Source of the DNA: an uncultured Kocuria sp.
GTDB lineage: Bacteria; Actinomycetota; Actinomycetes; Actinomycetales; Micrococcaceae
Direction of reading: 5' to 3'
Assembly (NCBI RefSeq): GCF_947500125.1
Contig: NZ_CANMRA010000005.1
Span: 124,001 to 188,000 of the forward strand
DNA: 64,000 nucleotides
In this document: positions 57,103 through 64,000 of the stretch, in pieces
Position numbering within the stretch: the stretch's first letter is position 1
Layout: each line of letters starts with the position of its first letter
The notes under the pieces: model-generated
What the model was told of the DNA's origin: nothing
What the model saw: only the letters and a program-made list of their open reading frames with translations
Databases searched by the model: none
Translations under genes and position numbers: made by a program

Positions 57103-57783
57103 TCAGAGCTGCCCGGCCCGGTCCCGGGGCCACAGAACAGCAAGGGGTTCTCCGATGACCTTATCCGCTCGGACCAGTCCGCCACCGGGCGCGCCGAGCA
57201 GATGGCGCGAGTCCACGGAGACCGAGCGGTGGTCGCCCATCAGCCAGAGCCGGCCCTCGGGGACCACGGCGGTGAACTCGACCTCGCTGGGGCGGTCGCC
57301 GTCGAGGACGTACTCCTCGGTGATCTCCTCGCCGTCGACCTCGAGGCGCCCGGAAGGCCCGCAGCAGGCGACCGTGTCCCCGGGGGTGCCGATGACGCGC
57401 TTGAGGTACACGCTGTCCGAACCGGTGAGCCCGGTCCACCGGCCGACGGTCTGCAGGACCTGCTGGGGCCACGGGTCGTCGCTGCTCAGCGGGGCGAAGC
57501 TGCCCCGTCCGTCGAAGACCACGAGGTCGCCCCGTTCGAGGCCGCTCTCGTCGACGAGCTTGCCCACGAGCACCCGGTCCCCCGGTTCGACCGTGGGCTG
57601 CATCGAGTCCGACCCGATCCAGTAGACGTCCACGACGAAGGCGCGCAGCACACCGGTGACCAGCACGGCCGCCAGGAGGGCGAGGACGACGGAACGCCAG
57701 CCCCGAGCACGGGGCTGGCGTTCTCGCCGCACGGCGTGGGACCCGGTGGCGCGGGGATCCCGTGCGCGGGTTCCGGTGGACAC
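57103..57783 (-). CDS. Signal peptidase I, second copy
   Basis: A 226-residue protein. A short basic N-terminus and a membrane segment (about 35-55) are followed by IGSDSMQPTVEPGD with the catalytic Ser and YLKRVIGTPGD with the Lys. It shares the same core as the next gene but lacks its long acidic N-terminus. A terminator-like hairpin lies within its first codons, so expression may be attenuated from rplS. Confidence 0.9.
   Translation of the reverse strand: MSTGTRARDPRATGSHAVRRERQPRARGWRSVVLALLAAVLVTGVLRAFVVDVYWIGSDSMQPTVEPGDRVLVGKLVDESGLERGDLVVFDGRGSFAPLSSDDPWPQQVLQTVGRWTGLTGSDSVYLKRVIGTPGDTVACCGPSGRLEVDGEEITEEYVLDGDRPSEVEFTAVVPEGRLWLMGDHRSVSVDSRHLLGAPGGGLVRADKVIGEPLAVLWPRDRAGQL
57692..57723 (-). 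terminator. Terminator-like hairpin inside the second signal peptidase gene
   Basis: A perfect 13-bp inverted repeat (57,692-57,704 with 57,711-57,723) lies within codons about 21-31 of the gene, downstream of rplS. It could terminate or attenuate rplS transcription. Confidence 0.6.
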
Positions 57784-57799
57784 GGACGCGCGCGCAGTC

Positions 57800-58204
57800 C
57801 TACTTGCCGGACTTGCCGGACTTGACGGCCTTGCCGGACTTCGAGGACTTGGCCGTGGTGTTGTCGCGCTTCTCGCGGATGCGGGCGGCCTTGCCGTGGC
57901 GGTCGCGCATGTAGTAGAGCTTCGCGCGGCGGACGTCACCGCGGGTGACGACCTCGATCTTCTCGATGACCGGCGAGTGCACCGGGAAGGTGCGCTCCAC
58001 GCCCACGCCGAAGGAGACCTTGCGGACGGTGAAGGTCTCGTGCACGCCGGCGCCCTGGCGGCCGAGGACGAAGCCCTTGAAGACCTGCACACGGGAGCGG
58101 CTGCCCTCGACGATGTTGACGTGCACGTTGAGGGTGTCGCCCGGGCGGAAGTCGGGGACGTCGCTGCGCAGGGACTTGGCGTCGAGCTGGTCGAGAATGT
58201 TCAT
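57800..58204 (-). CDS. rplS: 50S ribosomal protein L19
   Basis: A 134-residue protein with [20 protein letters not shown] and [20 protein letters not shown] of L19, at the 30S-50S interface. The C-terminus has a Lys/Ser-rich extension ([16 protein letters not shown]) common in actinobacteria. The order rpsP-khpA-rimM-trmD-rplS-lepB is conserved. Confidence 0.97.
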   Translation of the reverse strand: MNILDQLDAKSLRSDVPDFRPGDTLNVHVNIVEGSRSRVQVFKGFVLGRQGAGVHETFTVRKVSFGVGVERTFPVHSPVIEKIEVVTRGDVRRAKLYYMRDRHGKAARIREKRDNTTAKSSKSGKAVKSGKSGK

Positions 58205-58399
58205 GGTGACTCTCCTGGTGAACGCCGCAGGTCGCTCACGTGGGTCGGCACGGATCCGTGGCGGCGGGCGGGGCCCGGTCCGGGTGCGGGATCCGCAAGA
58301 CGTGGTGACGGGGTCCCCGTACGGGGTTCCCGGGTGCCCGGCTGTTGGTCGCTCATCCCCCTGCGGCAGGGGCGTGCCCAGCAGACACACAGCTGAACA

Positions 58400-59236
58400 T
58401 TATGCCACAGGTTCCCCGGGGGCGTCGTCCCCGGCGCGCACCACCCGTGCGCCCGAGACGATCCAGCCCGCCTCCGCGAGGACGGCGCGGTCCGCGCGGT
58501 CCAGGCCGGCGGGGTCGAGGGACGCGACGAGGTCGGGACGGCGGGCGGCGGTGCGCTGCAGCTGCCGGTCCCGCCGCCAGCGCGCGATCCGGCCGTGGTG
58601 GCCCGAGAGCAGGACCTCCGGAACCGGCCGGTCCCGCCACAGCGCGGGCTTGGTGTAGACGGGGTACTCGAGCAGGCCGTCCGCGTGGGACTCCTCCACG
58701 AGGGACTCGGGGTTGCCGACCACGCCGGGGACGAGCCGCCCGATGGCCTCGACCATGGCCAGCACGGCGACCTCCCCGCCGTTGAGGACGTAGTCGCCGA
58801 GGCTCATGGGGCGGACCTCGAAGTGCTCGCGGGACCAGTCGACGACGCGCTCGTCGATGCCCTCGTAGCGCCCGCACGCGAACACGAGGTGCTCTCGCAG
58901 GGCCAGCTCGCGGGCGGTGGCCTGGGTGAACACCGCACCGGCCGGCGAGGGCACGACCAGCACCGGGCGCTCCCCCGCGACCCCGGGGTCGGCGGCCGGC
59001 GCGGGGCCGCGCTCGCGGACGGCGTCGAGCGCCGCCGCCCACGGCTCCGGCTTCATGACCATGCCGGCCCCGCCGCCGTAGGGAGTGTCGTCCACGGTGC
59101 GGTGCCGGTCGGTCGTGAACTCGCGCAGGTCCGTCACGGTCAGCTCGAGGAGCCCCTGCTGCCTGGCCTTGCCGATGAGGGAGAGGTCCAGGGCCGAGAG
59201 GTACTCGGGGAAGATGCTGACGACGTCGATGCGCAT
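58400..59236 (-). CDS. trmD: tRNA (guanine-N1)-methyltransferase TrmD
   Basis: A 278-residue SPOUT-class enzyme making m1G37 in tRNA. The trefoil-knot signatures [26 protein letters not shown] and [11 protein letters not shown] are present. It overlaps rimM by ATGA, so the two are translated together. Confidence 0.96.
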   Translation of the reverse strand: MRIDVVSIFPEYLSALDLSLIGKARQQGLLELTVTDLREFTTDRHRTVDDTPYGGGAGMVMKPEPWAAALDAVRERGPAPAADPGVAGERPVLVVPSPAGAVFTQATARELALREHLVFACGRYEGIDERVVDWSREHFEVRPMSLGDYVLNGGEVAVLAMVEAIGRLVPGVVGNPESLVEESHADGLLEYPVYTKPALWRDRPVPEVLLSGHHGRIARWRRDRQLQRTAARRPDLVASLDPAGLDRADRAVLAEAGWIVSGARVVRAGDDAPGEPVA

Positions 59237-59829
59237 CAGTGCCCGCCCTCCGGCGCCCCGTCCCCGGGCCCCGCGACCTCGGGTCTCCCCTCGTCGAGGC
59301 CGAGCTCGAGCAGCCCCGGCGGCGGGGTCACCACGACGAAGCCGCCCTCGGGGTCGACGACCGGCACGATCTCCTCGACGAAGGGGAGCACGGCCTCGCG
59401 CCGGCCCTCGTCGAGCTCGATCTCCAGCAGGTCCTGGACCGGCAGGGTGCGCAGCCCGGTGACCACGCCGATCCGGGGCCCCGAGCCGTCCTCGGGGCCG
59501 GTGCGCACCTCGAGGTCGACCAGCTCGTGCTCGTACCACTCGTCGGTCCCGGGGTCCTCGTCCAGCGCCTCGGCGTAGAGCCGGGCGCCGCGCAGGGTCT
59601 CGGCCCCGTTGCGGTCGGGGACCTCCTCGAGGGCCACGACGAGCACGGCCTTGTTCCAGCGCGCTCCGCGCACCGTGACCACGCCCTGGGGGGCGAGGGG
59701 GACGGACGGTTCGAGCAGCAGCCGGGCGCCGGGGGCGAAGCGCTCCTCCGGGGCGTCGGTGAACAGCTGCACGGTGACCTCCCCGCGGATGCCGTGGGGC
59801 TTGCCGACGCGGGCGACCTGGACCTTCAT
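59236..59829 (-). CDS. rimM: 16S rRNA processing protein RimM
   Basis: A 197-residue protein that helps mature the 30S subunit head by binding S19. The N-terminal [20 protein letters not shown] and the PRC-barrel segment [19 protein letters not shown] are typical. A strong hairpin precedes the gene at 59,906-59,940. Confidence 0.95.
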   Translation of the reverse strand: MKVQVARVGKPHGIRGEVTVQLFTDAPEERFAPGARLLLEPSVPLAPQGVVTVRGARWNKAVLVVALEEVPDRNGAETLRGARLYAEALDEDPGTDEWYEHELVDLEVRTGPEDGSGPRIGVVTGLRTLPVQDLLEIELDEGRREAVLPFVEEIVPVVDPEGGFVVVTPPPGLLELGLDEGRPEVAGPGDGAPEGGH

Positions 59830-59905
59830 GGTGCTCCTGGGGGTCGGCGGCCGGGTGGCCGCGGGAACGGGGTGCGGTGGCGGGCTGCGGGGGTGCGCAA
59901 AGCCG

Positions 59906-59940
59906 ACGGTCCCCGCATCCTCAGCGGATGCGGGGACCGT
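59906..59940. terminator. Hairpin between khpA and rimM
   Basis: A perfect 15-bp GC-rich inverted repeat with a five-base loop in the gap between the two genes. It probably separates rpsP-khpA transcription from rimM-trmD. Confidence 0.8.
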
Positions 59941-59979
59941 GCGGGCGGCGGAGCCGGTCGCCGGGGCGCCCGGTGCGCC

Positions 59980-60222
59980 TCAGCGGGTGCGGTCGGTGTC
60001 GACCACGTCGATCCGGACCGGGCCGTCCTCGGCGAGCGCGCCCACGACGGTGCGCAGCGCCTTGGCCGTGCGGCCCTGGCGGCCGATGACCCGCCCGAGG
60101 TCGTCCGGGTGCACCCGGACCTCGAGGGTCTCCGACCGGCGCCCGCTCTTGACACGGACGTCGACGTCATCGGGGCTGTCCACGATCCCGCGGACCAGGT
60201 GCTCCAACGCGTCGGCGAGCAT
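59980..60222 (-). CDS. khpA: KH-domain RNA-binding protein KhpA
   Basis: An 80-residue KH protein with the GxxG loop in RVIGRQGRTAKALRTVV. KhpA proteins bind RNA, often with KhpB, in control of division and ribosome-related RNAs. It begins two bases after rpsP, confirming an operon. Confidence 0.93.
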   Translation of the reverse strand: MLADALEHLVRGIVDSPDDVDVRVKSGRRSETLEVRVHPDDLGRVIGRQGRTAKALRTVVGALAEDGPVRIDVVDTDRTR

Positions 60223-60224
60223 GA

Positions 60225-60659
60225 CTACTCGGCCTTCTCGGCGTCAGCCGCGGGGGCGTCGTCGGACTCGGCACCGGGGGCGGCCGGCTCGGCCTTCTCG
60301 CCCTTGGGGGTGATCGCCTCGGGGACGATCACGGAGCCCTTGTCGGGGGCCACGAACTCGCCCTTGGGCTCGGGCTGCCGGAGGGTGCCCTCGGCGCCCT
60401 CCTCGCCCTTGAACCGCTGCCAGTCGCCGGTCACCTTCAGGATGGCGGCGACGGCCTCGGACGGCTGGGCGCCGACGCCGAGCCAGTACTGGGCCCGGTC
60501 CGAGACGACCTCGATGTAGGAGGGGTGCTCGGTCGGGTGGTACTTGCCGATCTCCTCGATGACGCGGCCGTCGCGCTTCTTGCGGGAGTCGACGACGACG
60601 ACGCGGTAACGGGGATCGCGCATCTTGCCCATGCGCTTGAGACGGATCTTAACAGCCAC
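60225..60659 (-). CDS. rpsP: 30S ribosomal protein S16
   Basis: A 144-residue protein from GTG 60,659 ([20 protein letters not shown]). The N-terminal 80 residues are S16, and the acidic Pro/Ala-rich C-terminal extension is typical of actinobacteria. It is the first gene of the rpsP-khpA pair. Confidence 0.96.
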   Translation of the reverse strand: MAVKIRLKRMGKMRDPRYRVVVVDSRKKRDGRVIEEIGKYHPTEHPSYIEVVSDRAQYWLGVGAQPSEAVAAILKVTGDWQRFKGEEGAEGTLRQPEPKGEFVAPDKGSVIVPEAITPKGEKAEPAAPGAESDDAPAADAEKAE

Positions 60660-60840
60660 TGGTGTGGACTCTCCTGGTTCTTGGATGCGGTGAACGCCCT
60701 GGTCTCGCTCCCGTGGGGCGGGCCGGTCACAGGGGTTCTGTGGACACGAGAAACGTGCGGCGAGAGGGACCGCACGCATCGAGTACCCGTCCAGTATGCC
60801 AGACGCCGTCAAGTCCGGCGTCCCCCGGCGCGCGGGCCGC

Positions 60841-62037
60841 TCACTGCTCGAGGCGCGCGGCCTCCCGCCACGTGAGGGAGCGCCCGCCCTGGAACACGGC
60901 GCGCTGGTAGGTCCGCTCCCCCAGGCGCAGCAGCACCCAGGCCGCGGCGAGGGCGACCGCGAGGGACAGCACGGGCTGCCACCACGCCACGCCCCCGTCC
61001 AGCATCCGGATGGGCATGGCCACCGAGGAGACGACCGGCACGAAGGACGCGGCCGTGAGCCACGCCCCCTCGGCGTAGAGGCCCAGGAGGAGCGCGCCGA
61101 TGAGCACGGTCAGGATCGGCCCGGTGCTCGTCTGGAGGTCCTCGGAGCGGGAGGCCAGGGAGCCGAGGACGGCCCAGACGGACGCCTGCGCGGCGAAGCC
61201 CGCCACGAAGAAGGCCACGAACCAGCCGGAGGCGGCGAGGATCCAGCCCACGTCCGCGGCGGCCCCCGTGACGTTGACGCCGACGAGGCCGACCGCGGCG
61301 TAGAGCCCGATCTGCGCGAACGCGAGCAGGCAGTTGCCGAGCACCTTGCCGTAGAGCAGCTGCCGGACCGGGACGGCGGTGGCCAGGATCTCCACGACCC
61401 GGTTCTGCTTCTCCTCGAGCACCGAGTTGGCGATGGCCATGCCGAAGAGGACGGCGGCCAGGTAGAACAGGAAGGCGAAGACGAAGCCCATGACGAGCCG
61501 CACGGGGCCGCGGTCCTGCTCGCCGGAGAGCAGCTCGGTGCGCACCTCCGCGCCCTCGGTCAGCTCCTCGGCCGTCGTCCCGGCCGCCCGGGCGTTGGCC
61601 GCGAGCGCCTCCTCGGCCGCCGCCTGCTCGAGCACCCGGGCGAGTCCGGGGTCGACGTCGTCCTTGCCCACCACCGTCCACCCGTCGAGGCCCCGCAGCA
61701 GCGCGACGTCGGCGGTCTCGTCGGCCACCGCCCGGCGGGCGGCGTCCGGGGAGTGCGCGGAGTGCACGGTGAGGGTGTCGTCCCCCCTCTCGGCCAGCGC
61801 CTGCGCGGCCCGTGCCGCGACGGGTGCGGCGTCGGGCGCCGCGGTCGCCAGGACGTGGTCGGCGGCGCGGCCGCCGAACAGGGCGGAGGCGGCGATCGAG
61901 CCGGCCACGAGGAGCACCGTGACCACCGTGGAGAGCAGGAAGGACCGGTCGTGCAGCTTCACGGAGATCTCGCGGGTCGTGACGATCCACCACGGGCGGG
62001 CGGCGGTCGGGTGGGCGGCGGTCGCGCGGGCGCTCAT
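60841..62037 (-). CDS. ABC transporter permease (ABC-2/NatB-like)
   Basis: A 398-residue membrane protein with an N-terminal segment (about 37-57), an extracytoplasmic domain (about 60-170) and a cluster of five or six C-terminal segments, the ABC-2 type layout of NatB/YhaP exporters. It overlaps the ATP-binding gene by ATGA. The substrate cannot be read from sequence; sodium or drug export is typical. Confidence 0.88.
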   Translation of the reverse strand: MSARATAAHPTAARPWWIVTTREISVKLHDRSFLLSTVVTVLLVAGSIAASALFGGRAADHVLATAAPDAAPVAARAAQALAERGDDTLTVHSAHSPDAARRAVADETADVALLRGLDGWTVVGKDDVDPGLARVLEQAAAEEALAANARAAGTTAEELTEGAEVRTELLSGEQDRGPVRLVMGFVFAFLFYLAAVLFGMAIANSVLEEKQNRVVEILATAVPVRQLLYGKVLGNCLLAFAQIGLYAAVGLVGVNVTGAAADVGWILAASGWFVAFFVAGFAAQASVWAVLGSLASRSEDLQTSTGPILTVLIGALLLGLYAEGAWLTAASFVPVVSSVAMPIRMLDGGVAWWQPVLSLAVALAAAWVLLRLGERTYQRAVFQGGRSLTWREAARLEQ

Positions 62038-62975
62038 CGGGTGACCTCCCGGTAGACGTCGGACAGGGAGGGCACGATCTCGGCGAACTCCAGGAGCCCG
62101 CGGGGCACGGCGGCCTCGAGCACGCGGCGGCGGGCGGCGGCGTCGTCGAGCTCGAGCACCGCGGCCGGACCGTCGACGTCGACGACCCGCACGCCCCGCA
62201 GGTCCCGTACCCAGCCGGTGTCCTGCTCGCAGCGCAGCCGGTGCCGGCGCGGGCCGGTGCGGCGCAGGTCGTCGGCCGTGCCGGCGGCCAGGACCCGCCC
62301 GACGGACAGGACGACGAGGGAGTCGCAGAGCCGGTCGACGAGGTCGAGCTGGTGGCTCGAGAAGAGCACGGGCACCCCCTGGGCCGTGTGCTCGCGCAGC
62401 AGCTCGACCATGGAGTCCACCGCCACGGGGTCCAGGCCGGAGAACGGCTCGTCCAGCACCAGCGCGGCGGGCCCGTGCAGGAGCGCGGCGGCGACCTGCA
62501 CGCGCTGCTGGTTGCCGAGGGAGAGGGACTCCAGCCGGTCCTTCCCGCGGCCGGCCAGGCCGAAGCGCTCCAGGAGCCGGCCGGCCTCCGCGAGGGCGTC
62601 GCCGCGGTCCATGCCGTGGAGCCGCCCGAGGTAGCCGAGCTGGTCGAGCACGGGCTGCTTGGGGTAGAGCCCCCGCTCCTCGGGCATGTACCCGAAGCCG
62701 GCGCGGTCCGCCGCGGTGGCTGGCCGGCCGTTCCACAGGACCTCCCCGGAGCTGACCCGCAGCACGCCCATCAGCATCCGCATGGTCGTGGTCTTGCCCG
62801 CACCGTTCGCGCCGACGAAGCCGGTCATCCGGCCGGGCTCGACCCGGAAGGAGACGTCCTCGACCACCGCCCGCCCGCCGAAGGACCGGCTCAGGCGCCG
62901 CGCCTCCAGGACGTGCCCCTCGGGGCGGCCGCGGAAGCGGGTGGTGGTCGCCGCAGGTGTGGTGCTGGTGCTCAT
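62034..62975 (-). CDS. ABC transporter ATP-binding protein
   Basis: A 313-residue ATPase with Walker A GANGAGKT, signature LESLSLGNQQRVQ and Walker B ALVLDEPFSGLDP, plus a C-terminal domain (about 230-300) of the NatA/DrrA type. It is paired with the permease encoded next and lies downstream of a two-component system. Confidence 0.94.
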   Translation of the reverse strand: MSTSTTPAATTTRFRGRPEGHVLEARRLSRSFGGRAVVEDVSFRVEPGRMTGFVGANGAGKTTTMRMLMGVLRVSSGEVLWNGRPATAADRAGFGYMPEERGLYPKQPVLDQLGYLGRLHGMDRGDALAEAGRLLERFGLAGRGKDRLESLSLGNQQRVQVAAALLHGPAALVLDEPFSGLDPVAVDSMVELLREHTAQGVPVLFSSHQLDLVDRLCDSLVVLSVGRVLAAGTADDLRRTGPRRHRLRCEQDTGWVRDLRGVRVVDVDGPAAVLELDDAAARRRVLEAAVPRGLLEFAEIVPSLSDVYREVTR

Positions 62976-63140
62976 GGGCCCGGGGTCCTCTCGGCCGGCG
63001 CGCCCGCCCGGTGGGTGCCGGGCGGCTCGTCCTCCAGCCTACGAACGCCGCGGCCCCGGGGAATCCCCACCCGGGCGGAGGGCGCGCGCCCCGGGTGCCG
63101 GCTCCGTCCCTGCGGTCTCCGCCCCGGGACGGAGACCGGC

Positions 63141-63830
63141 TCAGCCGACCAGGCCCGCCCGGTGGGCGAAGACGACGGCCTGGACCCGGTCCCGGGAGCC
63201 CGTCTTCGCGAGGATGTTGGAGACGTGGGTCTTGACGGTGGCCGGCCCGAGGAAGAGCCGCTGGGCGATCTCCGCGTTGGAGAGCCCGTCCGAGACCAGC
63301 AGCAGCACCTCGTGCTCCCGCTCGGTGAGGGAGTCGAGGACCCGCCGCTGCCCGGGCTTGGGGGACGCGGTGGCGGGCGGCGCGGGATCGACCTCCGGGG
63401 CGGGGGCCGGCGCGTCCGTGGTCAGGGCCCGGATGACCCGCAGCGTGGCCTCGGGGGCGAGCAGCGCGTGGCCCTCCGCGACGGCGCGCACGGCCTCCAC
63501 CAGGTCGTCCGGGTCGGCGTTCTTGAGGAGGAACCCGCTGGCGCCGGCCGCGAGCGCGTCGAAGAGGTAGTCCTCGCGGTCGAACGTGGTCACGATCACC
63601 ACCTTGGCGCACCCCGTTCCGACGATCCGGCGGGTGGCCTCGATCCCGTCCATGACGGGCATCTGCACGTCGAGCAGGGCGACGTCCACGGCCCCGTCGC
63701 GGGCGGCGGCGACGGCCTCCGCGCCGTCGGAGGCCTGGGCGACGACCTCGATGTCGTCCTCCACGGACAGGACCATGGCGAAGCCGGAGCGCACGAGGGC
63801 GTGGTCGTCGGCGAGCAGGACGCGGATCAT
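63141..63830 (-). CDS. NarL/LuxR-type response regulator
   Basis: A 229-residue protein with a receiver domain (phospho-acceptor Asp about 54 in VDVALLDVQMPVMDG) and a C-terminal LuxR helix-turn-helix (LTEREHEVLLLVSDGLSNAE). It overlaps the upstream kinase gene by ATGA. It may control the ABC exporter encoded downstream. Confidence 0.95.
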   Translation of the reverse strand: MIRVLLADDHALVRSGFAMVLSVEDDIEVVAQASDGAEAVAAARDGAVDVALLDVQMPVMDGIEATRRIVGTGCAKVVIVTTFDREDYLFDALAAGASGFLLKNADPDDLVEAVRAVAEGHALLAPEATLRVIRALTTDAPAPAPEVDPAPPATASPKPGQRRVLDSLTEREHEVLLLVSDGLSNAEIAQRLFLGPATVKTHVSNILAKTGSRDRVQAVVFAHRAGLVG

Positions 63831-64000
63831 GCCTCCGATCCTCGCAGATTCCCGTCCCCGGCACGGACGGTGGCACGGACGGCGGCGCGGACGGCGGGGT
63901 CCGGGGCGCCTCCACCGGTGCCGCCGGGGGGCAGGGGGCAGCGGGTGCGGACCCGCCAGCCGGGCCGGCCCGAGCGCGGCCCGATCTCCGCCTCCCCGCC
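63827..64000 (-). CDS. Sensor histidine kinase, C-terminal end (partial)
   Basis: The minus-strand frame from the right edge reads [20 protein letters not shown], typical of the end of the HATPase domain of NarX-type kinases, followed by an Ala/Arg-rich tail. Its stop overlaps the response-regulator start (ATGA). The remainder is outside the window. Confidence 0.75.
   Translation of the reverse strand, partial: GGEAEIGPRSGRPGWRVRTRCPLPPGGTGGGAPDPAVRAAVRATVRAGDGNLRGSEA

Noticed and set aside
60841-63915. Minus-strand frame of over 1,000 residues spanning the ABC transporter and response regulator
   Set aside because: It contains the permease in its last part only; the remainder is out of frame with the ATPase and regulator genes and is an artefact of GC-rich sequence lacking stops.

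Overview
The window is chromosomal DNA of a high-GC actinobacterium carrying a complete-looking, lower-GC tailed-phage prophage. Host flanks are about 1-10,051 and 52,048-64,000. Gene order in the flanks (aceE, a PucR/FasR-type regulator and fabD-fabH-acpP-fabF; then rpsP-khpA-rimM-trmD-rplS-lepB-rnhB-DUF2469-yraN-comM-dprA-xerC) is typical of Actinomycetota. The DUF3145 gene beside fabF and the very GC-rich codon use suggest Micrococcales (Micrococcaceae such as Kocuria or Micrococcus). The genus is an inference.

The prophage (about 10,052-52,047, roughly 42 kb) sits inside the competence-associated AAA+ gene comM (yifB/Mg-chelatase-like). Its crossover point falls in the Walker B codons, between the Asp and the Glu. 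The N-terminal half lies at 52,008-53,009 and the C-terminal half at 9,445-10,098, both on the minus strand. A large serine integrase (10,113-11,579) lies just inside attL. Both junctions share only TCG, and the reconstructed attP has matching inverted arms, as expected for serine integrases.

Layout of the prophage: integrase, small membrane proteins and a VirD4/TraG-like DNA translocase (10.1-14.6 kb, plus strand); an Lsr2 silencer (14.6-14.9); then, all on the minus strand and read right to left, TerS, TerL, portal, Mu-F-like protein, Mu-I-like protease/scaffold, capsid decoration protein, capsid, connectors, tail tube, a -1 frameshifted tail assembly chaperone, tape measure, Dit, baseplate and fibre proteins, lysis proteins (33.9 down to 15.1). 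This is a siphovirus-type tail with Mu-related head genes. A plus-strand gene at 26,744-27,319 is inserted antisense in this late operon.

Between terminase and the early genes is a cargo region (34.0-42.2 kb). A type IIG restriction-modification enzyme is divergent from a two-gene Pycsar system (class III nucleotide cyclase plus a membrane effector with the Pycsar effector domain), followed by an overlapping lipoprotein gene and several small membrane proteins. Next comes an approximately 800-nt non-coding stretch (42.29-43.09 kb) with nested long-range stems, a tRNA-Leu-like D-arm segment and an intrinsic terminator. I interpret it as a large structured phage RNA of the GOLLD/ROOL type. The early region (44-52 kb) has a replication-relaxation protein, an ERF annealing protein, ArdC-like antirestriction protein, a VRR-NUC nuclease, an HNH-AP2 endonuclease and many tiny genes, plus a second structured non-coding segment (49.98-50.35 kb). 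No classical cI-like repressor was recognised; Lsr2 may contribute to prophage silencing.
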